A stretch of 64,000 nt of DNA from Aquatica leii (Eukaryota; Arthropoda; Insecta; Coleoptera; Lampyridae). The position numbers were made by a program, and so were the translations under genes. Shown piece by piece: positions 37,356 to 47,393 of this stretch. A model generated the notes under the pieces. That model saw only the letters and a program-made list of their open reading frames with translations, did not search any database and was not told where the DNA came from. Each line of letters begins with the position of its first letter. Position 1 is the stretch's first letter. The DNA lies in NCBI GenBank assembly GCA_035610365.1, contig CM069437.1, positions 53,902,093-53,966,092 of the forward strand, given 5' to 3'.

Positions 37356-37723
37356 TGTATCAGATTTTAAAACTAATTTAATTTTTAACTAACTATTTGC
37401 ATGTAATTTTATATACGATTATTATAAATGTAACTAATTTTTAATACAACTAACACTAATAAAATCTATAGCTAACGATATTTAAGAAAAACAGATTACA
37501 AGTAATTTATATATGACTAGATATTAAAAATATTGTCCGCGGATAAGTTTCACTTTTATTTATCTACACTATTTATTTACGCGTTTATTTAGACCGACAA
37601 ATTCTTCTTATGATTTAAGACCAACTTGCAACTTTCAACGATTGCCTTTTATGTTCTCATATTAAAACATTCTAACCCTTTCAGTAATCGCTTTGAACGA
37701 TCTCAAAGCTTGGATGCGTTTCA
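37356..37723 (-). repeat. 3' LTR of old Ty3 copy 2
   Basis: Starts TGTATCAG and ends GCGTTTCA on the + strand, aligning with the young LTR at its start (AAAACTAATTTA), at a GTCCGCGGAT/GTCCTCGGAT block and at the CTTTTATGTTC TATA region (complement of a TATA box). Diverged and shorter (368 against 445 bp). Confidence 0.6.
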
Positions 37724-38545
37724 ATACTCCTTTCTGTTCCAGAACAGAAAATTGGAGGCGACACCAATAGAATGGGTCGTAGTGATAACGGCAGCGCTCC
37801 CCATTTCAGCAACCTATATATATCTTTGGTTTAAAACCGCTGTAGCAGTTTTCCAATTATCTCTCTCGCAAGAATATGTATTTCTACAAATGCGCAGGAC
37901 CTACAGTTTAATACCGAATCACAACGCCAAAAATGTGAGAGAGATGTTTTAACATAAGTTCACGATGCAAGTTTGTCAGACATGCGAAGGAAAAGGCTAC
38001 CAATATGTTAGAAATTCTAGACGTTATCGGAAATGAACTTCGGTTCCGTCAGCGTAGTAAACGAGCTTGAAGCTCTCGACTCACTACACCACGGCGGCTC
38101 TCATTTCGGCAACTTTCTTGCGTATAGAAGTAGCAGTCAATGGAGCTTTTCTCACAAGCAACCAAATTTGAGTAATGCCAATTTCTTAATGTTATAGAAC
38201 TGCTAGCCGTCCAAACTTCTTACTACTACTACTGCAATCTCAACTTCACTCACTCACACAATGTGTTTGGAACAGGTTGTTCCTCGGTTGGAACTCCAAA
38301 CATAGCCTTTTTAGAACACCCGTACATGCTCAAAAAGGTATCGAAATCTATTTCTGGTTTTGCTTGTTATTACTCTAGTTAAGGCCTGGTCTTGAGTAAC
38401 GTTGTTATCGCAAACAAACGAAGCTAGAGATCGAGACCACTTTTGGTTTGCCCGTAGGTGATTTTCTGATATGGTATACTACGCCAGTAATACGCTGCAG
38501 AATTCCATAAGGGCCCTCCCATTAACCAATATTCCAAGGGGCCTT
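37724..38545 (-). pseudogene. End of pol of old Ty3 copy 2 (integrase C-terminus, macro, CCCH remnants)
   Basis: Aligns with 41587-42440 of the young copy. The CCCH-finger segment appears twice, at about 37770-37860 and 38085-38165, so this copy carries a duplication or a rearrangement. Macro-domain parts are at about 38175-38275, including the start of the domain near 38260, and the GPY/F-like integrase end at 38430-38545. Stops and deletions throughout. Confidence 0.65.
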
Positions 38546-38559
38546 TTTCAACTCATCAT

Positions 38560-40450
38560 CTGTTAGTTTTGGTTTGCCGAGAATCGTTGTGCGTTGCATT
38601 TGATATGCTTCGCATTTACACATCAGATGCTGCGGAGTCTCGTTGTCCTCCAAGCAATCCCATTTTATGCGTATGTTTGTTAAGGTCAATTTCAGTGTTT
38701 GATTGTGTCTCTGTACATGAGTTTTATGTGCGTAATCTCTGAAGAGTTTTCCAAATAGTTTTTTATGCTCCGTTACAAGTTTGTTGCGAATTGTTTCTTT
38801 TGCCGGTTTCGTAAGCGATTCCGAAAACGGGTTTCAGTTCCGATATATATGTCCCTGTTGTGCTCTTTTTAGATAGTGTATCCGCCATTAGGTTTCCGTT
38901 TACATTCTCGTCGTATAGTACCCAGATGAGTTGCACTGGTTGGCGAGTTGCCAATATTTCCAGACTGTTTATGCAACCATAATCAGTTTGGATTTTATTA
39001 CTGGAATCTTAGCGCTAGTAGTGCTGCTTCGAGTATGATTTTGAGTCGATAATGTTCCTGACACACCAGTCAATAGCAGCAACTTCAGCTTAAAAAACGG
39101 ACGCATATTTACACAAGGTCAGCGAAAATTGCTTTCCATAGTGCCTGCCTCTATATAACCGGTTTCAGTCCCCATGTGTGCCCGACCATCCGTTTGGTTG
39201 TAGTCTAGTATCAAGAGTGATTCTCAGATATTTGACTTCTTTTGTCATCGAAAGCGCGACTCCGCTGGGTTCACTAATAGTTCCTCTTATTTGCATCATT
39301 TTTTGACGGTATTTAGTGCATTTTGTATTATGTTCTATACAGTTGTCCCAAACTTCCCGTTTGTGGTAATGGTGAGATTGTCGGCGTATTTTAAATTAAA
39401 TGCTCAGCCGTCTTCTAGCTTATGTAGTAGGCCGTCCTCATGACCAGGCACCAAAGTTGGGGTGACAGCACCCGCCAGCCACTTTGGCTCCTATAGTGCC
39501 GTACAGAGTAGCTGTTACCGTCCGATTCCTGAGCATTGAGTTGACCCAGTTTTGGAGTAGAGGTGTGATTCCTTTTTTCTGCATTGCTCTTGCAATTGAG
39601 GAAAAAGTAGTATTGTTAAATGTTCCTTGAATATCCAGAAAAGCACCCAATGCAATATCATTGTATTGGATTGCATTTTCGCATCTGCTTATTAGTAGGT
39701 GAATTGCTAGCTCGCAAGATCTTCCGGATTGCTAAGCATACTGCGTTCGGTACAGAGGCAAAGCTTTTTGTGCTAAGTCCTAGTTACTTATGAGTACCCG
39801 TTTGTACCTCTAGGTTCTGGTGCTTAGGAACTTTAGTTAACGATGAACCCGGGAAGTATTTTTGCAGTAGTTTTTGTAGAGTACTTTCAACCGAGTCTAT
39901 AAACTTTCCACTTTTGGTCAGCAAAGAACCGATGTTTCCAGTGCGGTCTTTGCTCATAGCTTTTAGGAGTCGAGAACTTGTAGGTTTGTTTTCTACGTCT
40001 CTACACTACCTTCTCCATGAATCTCTCTTTGCTTTTTTAATGGCTCGATACGCACGTAAAGCTATATACAACGAGGTTCCCCTAGTGTCCCGAGGTTGAG
40101 AACAGTGACAAATGGTTTTCTATCCAGTCACGCACCTATCGGCTTGGTCCTCCTCACCTTAGATTTAGGTTATTGATGAGGTTGTCTCCTCTTGGTCTAG
40201 ACAATTAAGCCAAAACCCCACAGCACTCTGCTTGCCCGTGAGACACGAACAAAAGGTTTGGGTTTGGCTGTCGTGTCTGCTGATCAAAGTCAGCAGAGCA
40301 GCGACAGGCATCGTTACCCTTGTGTTGGCTCTTGCCACGACACTACGGCTTGAGCTGGGAGAGCTGGTTCGCGTGACAGTAGTATTACAGTACGTACGGA
40401 TTTTAGACCGCGACTCCAAACCTGCAAAGGTAAATAGGGTTGTCCCGGTT
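38560..40450 (-). pseudogene. Non-LTR retrotransposon fragment with RNase H
   Basis: Minus strand, degenerate. 39650-39438 reads AFLDIQGTFNNTTFSSIARA and LLQNWVNSMLRNRTVTA, the RT palm block of LOA/Jockey-related elements (the usual FD is FN here). 38954-38763 has IWVLYDENVNGNLMADTLSKK, the last block of the RNase H domain found in some non-LTR clades. Upstream pieces at about 39900-40030 fit the linker before the RT (GKFIDSVESTLQ-like). 40165-40430 is open but unrecognised. It fills the place of the missing middle of the old Ty3 pol. Confidence 0.65.
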
Positions 40451-40534
40451 TAGCTAGTGAAGCTGCGTACCGTTACATCTTACTTACCCTACTATTCACC
40501 ACCTAAAAGCGCGCCCGATAGGTAACTCAATCGT

Positions 40535-40740
40535 AAGACGAATGTAACTGTGCACTTTGTCTATTGATCTTCTCATCAAGCTAATTGCTGTGCATTCGTT
40601 TCATGCACAATGCAATTCGAATGGTAATTTTCGGTGCGTGACTACACGAGATTAACTTTTATCTTTTAGTCAACTCGTTCTACACTTTCCATTACTCTTT
40701 TGGTCTTCTTTTTAGGTTTAGTACGGCCGAAATAGCACAT
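40535..40740 (-). pseudogene. Protease/gag-border segment of old Ty3 copy 2
   Basis: Aligns with about 45715-45900 of the young copy (words TATTGATCTT, ACGAGATTAACTTTT and TTCTTTTTAGGTTTAGTACG are close matches on the + strand). The homology stops near 40740 and resumes at about 48360, so a later insertion split it. Confidence 0.65.
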
Positions 40741-41141
40741 AATGTTCCAGAGACGTTCTGTAATGGGACGTCCTAGTATCTATAGTAGGAGACGTTTTAT
40801 CTAGAATATCATTAGGATGTTCATGTCCATGGACGACCTTATTACGATATTAGTAGCTTAATATAAAATTTACTGTTTAAAAGTATTTACACGATCTTAA
40901 GTCACAACTCCCGCCATAGTTATTGGATTTATTGCATTAACAGTGCTAAAGATCATAAAAGATTGTCGGTTGCAATTTTTAATGTTCTTGTGTTTTCCTG
41001 GATTTATAGTTATTGTAACAAACAAGAACTGCATTTTTAAATTACATGAAGTAAGTCAATTACCTATATAACCTCTTATTTTGTGTAATTTTATTCTCTT
41101 AATTTTTGTAGTGTCTTAGCAAGTCTGGCAATAAAAGATAT

Positions 41142-41586
41142 TGTTACGTATCTAAAAACTAATTTATTTATAACGACTAAAACTACGTTTACTTATTATA
41201 GAAATATGTATACTTTTAAATCAACGGAACTAATTAAATCTAATAATAAAAACACTTACACTATAATTTATGTATAACCGTTGTATAACACTTAAGATAA
41301 CTAACACGAGATAAGATAACGTCCTCGGATTTCACAGCTGATAGTCACGTTCACTCGATTTAAAACTCCGCACGTGCTAATCACTTATTTATCTTCACTT
41401 GCTTATTTATTTAATACTGCATGCATTCACATTCCAGCAATAACTGACCTACGATTTCCATCTTCGGCTTTTATAGACATCAGCGAATTCTTCTCGATCG
41501 TTCCTCACTTTTCGTTATATTTTCTAGAAACTAGATAACAGTTCTAGAAGGCTCTTGCATTTGCAAGTAATTTCTCGGACGTTTCA
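41142..41586 (-). repeat. 3' LTR of young Ty3 copy
   Basis: 445 bp, identical to the LTR at 47394-47838. On the element strand it starts TGAAACGTCC and ends CGTAACA; a TATA box (CTATAAAAG) lies at about 41470-41478 and an AATAAA near 41166. The element's last ORF ends 56 bp inside this LTR. Confidence 0.95.
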
Positions 41587-43213
41587 CTGCCCCCTTCTTA
41601 GGACTGTTCTGTCCCAGAACAGGAGACTGGATGTGACACCGGTAAAAGGGATCGTGGCGATAGCGGCAGCTTCCTCCATTTCGGCAACTTCCTTGACCAT
41701 AGAAGTAACAGTCAATGGACTTTTCCTGACCCAATACTCTCCTCGGTTGGTAACTACAGACCAACACTTGAACGCCTGTTCCTCGGAAGACGACCTCCAA
41801 CATGTTTCGAACTGTCCTCCAATTCAATTGGTCTGAGCCACAACCAAGCTTGGGTACTGCCAATTTCTTAACAAGATGGAACTCCATTTGTCTCTTGAGA
41901 CTCCATAATGTTCGCCACAGATCTTTGTATAACGGCTTGACACGTGAGTATTTCTTGGTGACTAGATAGAAAACGAAGCGTCCGTCACCCCGTAGTCCTA
42001 AAACCTTTCCGACTGCTGGTTGCTGTCTTCGTAATTCATCTAGCTGCCCAAACTTCTTTTTAAACACGACTGCAACCCCTTTTGACATGTCAAGGTCCTC
42101 GCTCACGCAATGTGCGATGGCGTAATCTTTTTGTGCCTGGAACAGATCTTGTTGTTCCTCGGTGGTAACTCCGAACCTAGCTTTTCCAGAACCTCCGTAT
42201 AAGTTCATAAACTTTTCGAACTCCATTTCTTCGATTGGATTCCTGGTTCTGCTACTTATTACTCTGGTTCGGACCTGAACTTGCGGATTGTGGTTATCGC
42301 CAGCAAACGGGGCTAGACGATCGACGTGGACCACTTTTGGCTTGCCTCTGGGCGGTTTTCGGATGCGGTATATAACGTCGTTAATACGCTGCACGACTTC
42401 ATAGGGGCCCTCCCATTGCCTTTGCAGCTTCGGCGACAAACCACGTCTCCTTTGAGGGTTATATAACCAAACCATATCGCCAGGTTGAAACCCACCATTT
42501 TGCGCCTTGACGTCATATCTTGTTTTCATCCTGTCGCTGGCAATTTGTGTGTTTTTACGAACCTCTTCATGTACTTCGTCTAGCCTCTTTGCCAGCTTGC
42601 TGACGTAATCTTCTCCAGCGACTTCTTCTTCCGGTCTTCGTCCAAATTGAAGATCGCATGGTAATCTTATCTCACGACCGAGCATGACACAGGATGGTGT
42701 TTGGCCTGTGCTTTCGTGAACGGATGATCGGTACGCCATTAAGAAGAGGTGCAAGTACTGATCCCAGTCTCTTTGATGTTCGGACACTACCTTGGCTAAG
42801 TACTTGCCCATTGTTCGATTCATCCGTTCAACCATGCCATCAGACTGAGGATGGAGAGGCGTTGTCCTAGTCTTTTTAATTCCTAACAGTCGGCAAACTT
42901 CTTGAAACAGCCCAGACTCAAAATTGCGGCCTTGATCGGAGTGTAATTCCAACGGAACTCCAAACCGGCAGAAAAACTCCCTTACTAATACGTCTGCGAC
43001 TGTAGCTGCTTCCTGATTGGGTATGGCGTAAGCCTCCGTCCATTTCGTGAAATAATCCATCGCCACCAAGATGTATTTATTTCCCGAATCGGATTCTGGG
43101 AACGGCCCTGCGATGTCAATCGCAACTCTCTCAAAGGGCATCCTACGTTGTATTGTTTCATGGGTGCTTTGCGCTTTCTCGCTGGACCATTTCCTGATGC
43201 GCAGACTGTGCAT
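41531..43213 (-). CDS. Pol C-terminal part: integrase core, macro domain, CCCH zinc finger
   Basis: 560-codon frame. Integrase catalytic residues D33, D93 and E129 with the D-x59-D-x35-E spacing; a GPY/F-like segment at about 262-302 (WEGPYEV, VHVDRLAPF). Residues 358-488 (42142-41750) match the TARG1/OARD1 branch of macro domains, which remove ADP-ribose from proteins or deacylate O-acyl-ADP-ribose: AHCVSEDLDMSKGVAVVFKKK, DGRFVFYLVTKK and KLGCGSDQLNW. Lys420 and Asp461 stand where human TARG1 has its catalytic Lys84 and Asp125. Residues 502-520 form a C-x7-C-x5-C-x3-H finger (41710-41654), the type often binding RNA. The last 18 codons lie in the LTR. A one-base loss at 43133-43135 separates this frame from the upstream pol frame. 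Confidence 0.88.
   Translation of the reverse strand: MHSLRIRKWSSEKAQSTHETIQRRMPFERVAIDIAGPFPESDSGNKYILVAMDYFTKWTEAYAIPNQEAATVADVLVREFFCRFGVPLELHSDQGRNFESGLFQEVCRLLGIKKTRTTPLHPQSDGMVERMNRTMGKYLAKVVSEHQRDWDQYLHLFLMAYRSSVHESTGQTPSCVMLGREIRLPCDLQFGRRPEEEVAGEDYVSKLAKRLDEVHEEVRKNTQIASDRMKTRYDVKAQNGGFQPGDMVWLYNPQRRRGLSPKLQRQWEGPYEVVQRINDVIYRIRKPPRGKPKVVHVDRLAPFAGDNHNPQVQVRTRVISSRTRNPIEEMEFEKFMNLYGGSGKARFGVTTEEQQDLFQAQKDYAIAHCVSEDLDMSKGVAVVFKKKFGQLDELRRQQPAVGKVLGLRGDGRFVFYLVTKKYSRVKPLYKDLWRTLWSLKRQMEFHLVKKLAVPKLGCGSDQLNWRTVRNMLEVVFRGTGVQVLVCSYQPRRVLGQEKSIDCYFYGQGSCRNGGSCRYRHDPFYRCHIQSPVLGQNSPKKGAVKRPRNYLQMQEPSRTVI
41587..41600 (-). other. Polypurine tract of young Ty3 copy
   Basis: Read on the element strand the 14 bases are TAAGAAGGGGGCAG, directly before the 3' LTR. 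This is the expected place for the plus-strand primer. The coding frame runs through it. Confidence 0.8.
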
Positions 43214-44811
43214 TTACGGCACCATTTCATGACGTCCTCTTTGCAGTTCATCCAGTAGAATCGTTCTCGCACTTTACCCAACGTCTTCTTAATGCCAAAG
43301 TGTCCTCCCGATGTCCCATCGTGGAGATGCTTCAACACTTCGGTCACCCTGCTCTTTGGCACTACCAGCTGTAGTCTGTTTTCCGTGCCCTCGGCACTTT
43401 CTAGGGATCGCTTAAGAAGACCGTCTTCTACTATCAAGGAGTCCCACTGCGCCCAGTCCGCTTTGATATTTCTGCCCAAAGCACTCACTTCTTCCCAGGT
43501 TGGTCGTCGACCGCTTTCTTTCCAGTCGAGGAGTTGTCTTATTTCAGGATCGTCTTCTTGTTCGCGACGTAACTGCTCAGGTTCCCACTCGTCATCAACC
43601 ATAGCAGTTCTACGGACGCATTCGACTTTTTCTTCCAGTCGCGAACAATGGCTGCAGTCCGCCGGACATGGTCTTCTGGACAAGGCATCAGCGTTCCGAT
43701 GACTGCTTCCGGCACGGTGTTCTGTGTCGTAGTCATACTCTTGCAGTCTCTCGATCCATCTTGCCACTTGTCCTTCTGGGTTACGGAACTGCAGTAGCCA
43801 TTTTAAAGCGGCGTGGTCTGTTCTCAGTAAAAATTTTCGTCCATACAAATACTTGTAGAAATGTTCGATGGACTTAACGACTGCTAACAGCTCCCTCCTA
43901 GTCACGCAATAATTCCTTTCTGGCCTGGACAAAACCTTGCTAAAATACGCGATAACCTTTTCTTGTCCATCTTGAATCTGCGAAAGGACCGCGCCTATGG
44001 CCAGATTGCTTGCGTCCGTATCCAAAACAAACTTTCCATCTTCTCTTGGATAACTCAAAATCGGCGAAGTGACTAGGGCCTGTTTTAGTTTATTAAAAGA
44101 ATTTTCGCAGTCTTCATTCCATCTAAATTCTGCTTTTTCTTCGGTTAGTTTTGTCAATGGTTTGGCAATATTGGCAAATCCGGGGACAAATCTTCTATAA
44201 TAAGTACACAACCCAAGGAAACTTCGGACCTGATGTTTGTCGATCGGTCTTGGCCATGCTTGCACTGCTCGGATTTTGTCTGGGTCAGCCCTTACTCCAT
44301 CTCTAGATACGACGTGGCCAAGGTATTGGACTTCCTTCTTAAATACGTGACACTTCTTTGGGCTCAGTTTGAGGTTAGCCCCACGTAATCTCTGGAATAC
44401 TTCCTTCAAGTTGTTTAAGTGCTCTTCAAACGACCTTCCAACCACGATCACGTCGTCCAGGTAGACCAAGCACGTCTTCCAAGACAATCCGCGCAAGATG
44501 GTCTCCATCAAACGCTCGAACGTTGCAGGAGCGTTACACAAGCCGAAGGGCATTACAGTGAACTGCCACAAACCAGTTCCGATCGTGAAAGCTGTTTTTT
44601 CACGATCCTTGGGTTCTAATTCTACCTGCCAGTATCCACTCTTTAAATCTAACGTAGAAAACCACTGGGATCCTGACAGGGTGTCTAGCGTATCGTCAAT
44701 TCTGGGTAAAGGGTAGCTGTCCTTTTTGGTCACGTCGTTTAGCTGCCTGTAGTCTAAAAAAACCTCGTTGATCCATCCTTCTTCTTCACGAGTACCACTG
44801 GGGATGCCCAT
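42985..44811 (-). pseudogene. Pol middle part: RT, RNase H, integrase zinc region
   Basis: 608-codon frame; useful homology starts at about residue 19 (DYRQLNDV), after a frame break. RT: LDLKSGYWQ (55-62), the QF-VMPFGLCNAPATF block (83-98), catalytic YLDD (117-120). RNase H: about 255-370, beginning FVLDTDAS. Integrase H-H-C-C region: about 510-560 (LKHLHDG...GHFG, then C-x2-C). The reading is sound until about residue 580; the last part is out of frame because of a one-base loss at 43133-43135. All catalytic residues I can see are present. Confidence 0.88.
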
Positions 44812-45503
44812 GGACTACTTGAAGGTTCAATCACGCCTTCTCTCTCCATATCCGTAATTATTTGTTCGGCTTCTTCTCTTTTCGCCAAAGGAAGTCTGCG
44901 TGGATGTTGTCGTATCGGCCGAGCGTCTCCGGTATTAATTTTATGCTTCACCACGTTAGTTCTTCCTTTAGAGCCACTCTCCAGCGCGAACACATCTTGG
45001 TACTCTTGGATCAACACTTTAACTTTAGCCAGCTGGTCTTGGCTGAGGTTTTGGCATTTGGTGGTAAGAGTGTCCAATAGATGTTGTGGACACTTCTTCG
45101 GCGGCGTATCTTCGTCCGTCTTCACGCATCTCACAATTTGTGATACTGGCGTGCATTGACCTACCACGGTCTTCTTTTTCAGCGTTACAGGATCTGAGTT
45201 GATGTTTAAGATCCTTACTGGCATCGTCTTCTTTACTCGTACTAAAGTTCTGGCAACGAGTAGTCCCTTTTCAACTAAGCCGCCCTCCATTGGTTCAATC
45301 GCGCGTATGTAGCCTTCCCGGAGACTTCCATCCAGGCGTGCCATCACCACACTTTCCGTCCTTGCAGGCAGAATCACGTCTTCACTCAACAAGACTCGCA
45401 CGGCTGCCTTCTCTGACGAATGAAAAGGAATTTCTTCATTGTCGATCTTCAGGACATCGTTCTTCATATCCAAATGGAACCCATACTTCTTTATCACGTC
45501 CAT
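44754..45503 (-). pseudogene. Protease C-terminus to start of RT
   Basis: 249-codon frame directly after the in-frame TAA at 45516-45518 and in the same frame as gag. Starts with the second conserved protease block (ILGMD type; the codons before the listed Met) and runs into the RT N-terminus (VIEPSSSPWASPVVLVKKKDG). It ends where a run of seven A on the + strand (44756-44762) has lost one base compared with copy 1. Confidence 0.85.
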
Positions 45504-45515
45504 TCCCAGGATAAC

Positions 45516-47072
45516 TTATTCCGTGATGTCGGCTACCAGTACTTGATGGTCGAGTACTCCATTTCCCAAACCAATGGTTACTTTGACTTGTCCGTGAGTA
45601 GGTATTTCGTCGCCCGTCGCCGTTCGAAGTCGTACTGTTACTGGTGATGTCTTCTCGTTTTCCAATAACATGTCAGGACGAATGATGGTCTTCGTCGCTC
45701 CCGTGTCAACCAGTAACTGGACGCTTCTCCCATTGATCTTGCCATCGAGATAAATGCTATGCAATTGCTCTCTAGGCGATGCCATTTGGATTGTAACCTC
45801 CGGAGTTTGACTAGATGAGATTACTTTTTGTTTCTTTCGCTCGCCTCGTTCCAAATTTTCGAGGGCTCTTCTAGTCCTCTTCTTAGGTTTGGTACGATGC
45901 CGTCGTACATGGCCTATTTCATCGCAGTTCAAAGCTGTCACTCCTCTTTCCCGAAGTATTCGTCGCGCTATCTCCTCGATGCTTTCCAGTGTCTGCGCGG
46001 GTACTTCTGTAGCACAGCAGAGTCTATGACCACCTCGTTGCGATGCTTGTTTTGCTGCTTCAAACTCCAAAGCATGCACCAAAGCGTCATCCAATGTCTT
46101 CGGTCGAGCTAACCGGAGAGTCTGTTGTGTTTCGCTGTCTCGGAGGCCATCTACGAAAGTTTGAATAGCTAACTGCTCCAGGAAGGTATCCGGTGCTGTA
46201 GGATACGCAAGCCGTGTTAGTCTGGCGATGTCAGCCTCAAACTCTTGAAGACTTTCGGCAGCTTTTTGAACCCGACTTTTAATTTGAGCCTGGTATACTT
46301 GTTGAAGATGAGCATCCCCATATCTCATTTCTAATCGTGATATTAAGAGTTCGTAATTTTCTTGCAGGTGGTCCGGAACAGTTTGTAAAATTCCAAGCGC
46401 TTCTCCACGTAAGGACACTATTAAAGACGTCGCTTTCTGCTTGTTGCTCCAACCATTAGCAGTAGCTGCGGCTTCAAACTGCTTGTAGTAGGTTGACCAT
46501 GGAACTTTACCATCAAAATTCGGTGGTACAACCTTGAACTTGTGAGTGTTTTCTTCTCGATGGTCCATTATTAAATCTTCACTCGTGACGCTTCCTTCAC
46601 CGTGACAATTCATTTGGGTAATTCTTTCTTCAAGCAGTTGTATTCTTTCTCTCAATTTTTTCTCTATCTTGTCTTCTATGGTTCTTGAATTTTCATTTAA
46701 CTTCTCTTCTATTATGTCATTCACAGAATCGCAAATTTCTTCTTTTAAGTTTAACATGTCTGCTTGGGTTTCCTCTTGAACAATTTTAATTTGATTTTCT
46801 ATGCTCGTTCGTATTTCTTCTTTTAAACTTCTAGAATTTTCTAACAACTTTTCTTCCATTTTTCTAGAATTTTCTTCCATTTTTTGAGAATGTTCGGAGA
46901 GTTTTTCTTCAATTTTCTGTGAATTTTCTTCCATTTTTCTAGAATTTTCTTCCATCTTCTGAGAATTTTCTTCCATTTTTCTATTCATCGATTCCTGACC
47001 ATTTTTGATTGATTCAAGAAATTCAAATAGCTTTGCATCCATTTTAACTGTTTGCGAACGCGTCACCGGCAT
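45516..47072 (-). CDS. Gag with start of protease
   Basis: 518 codons, starting at the first ATG after the leader. Residues 20-155 form a long coiled coil with many units of the type KMEENSR/KMEENSQ. Residues 185-345 are the capsid region (FDGKVPWSTYYKQFEAAA...). The expected CCHC nucleocapsid knuckle is degenerate: only CDEIGHVRRH (383-392) remains, without the first and last Cys. The protease active site DTG is at 456-458. A TAA ends the frame inside protease, before the ILGMD block; copy 1 has a sense codon there. Gag itself is complete, so it could still be made. Confidence 0.88.
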   Translation of the reverse strand: MPVTRSQTVKMDAKLFEFLESIKNGQESMNRKMEENSQKMEENSRKMEENSQKIEEKLSEHSQKMEENSRKMEEKLLENSRSLKEEIRTSIENQIKIVQEETQADMLNLKEEICDSVNDIIEEKLNENSRTIEDKIEKKLRERIQLLEERITQMNCHGEGSVTSEDLIMDHREENTHKFKVVPPNFDGKVPWSTYYKQFEAAATANGWSNKQKATSLIVSLRGEALGILQTVPDHLQENYELLISRLEMRYGDAHLQQVYQAQIKSRVQKAAESLQEFEADIARLTRLAYPTAPDTFLEQLAIQTFVDGLRDSETQQTLRLARPKTLDDALVHALEFEAAKQASQRGGHRLCCATEVPAQTLESIEEIARRILRERGVTALNCDEIGHVRRHRTKPKKRTRRALENLERGERKKQKVISSSQTPEVTIQMASPREQLHSIYLDGKINGRSVQLLVDTGATKTIIRPDMLLENEKTSPVTVRLRTATGDEIPTHGQVKVTIGLGNGVLDHQVLVADITE

Positions 47073-47393
47073 AAATTTAAATATAACACGAATATAAAGT
47101 TTTTAAATACACTACTTTTTAAAATGCAGTTTTTATATAACACAAAATTTAATAACTATCCACTTATTAATATTAAACCACTAGTGTCCGGAAACGAATT
47201 TAATCGCGATCACGCACTTGTTAAAAGAAAAAGTTTAATAAACACAATTTTATACTTTAAAAATAAACACGCGTATCGCGCAAACTTAAAAGTTATTTAT
47301 GCAATGTTTTTATTACGGGTGCGATATCAAATAACTTAATGGTATTCACACTAAAAATCGCGAACGGTTTGATACCTCAACACCTGACGCCAC
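47073..47393 (-). other. Leader and primer-binding site of young Ty3 copy
   Basis: Untranslated leader between the 5' LTR and gag. The primer-binding site on the element strand begins at 47392, one base after the LTR, with TGGCGTCAGGTG, as expected for pairing with a tRNA 3' CCA end; I cannot name the tRNA. The + strand open frame here is a shadow. Confidence 0.75.

Noticed and set aside
22567..42142. NUDT9 (uses ADP-ribose) and the macro domain in the Ty3 element as one ADP-ribose system
   Set aside because: They are 14 kb apart, on an unrelated host gene and a mobile element. Eukaryotic neighbourhood gives no functional link; coincidence is enough.
45516..45518. Programmed stop readthrough between Gag and Pol
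   Set aside because: The TAA lies inside protease, after the DTG motif, and copy 1 has a sense codon there. A nonsense mutation is simpler.
43292..46112. + strand ORFs inside the young Ty3 copy
   Set aside because: Antisense shadows of gag and pol.
46835..46990. CRISPR-like or minisatellite array
   Set aside because: The short repeats are the codons of the heptad units in Gag (KMEENSR type), in frame and without spacers.
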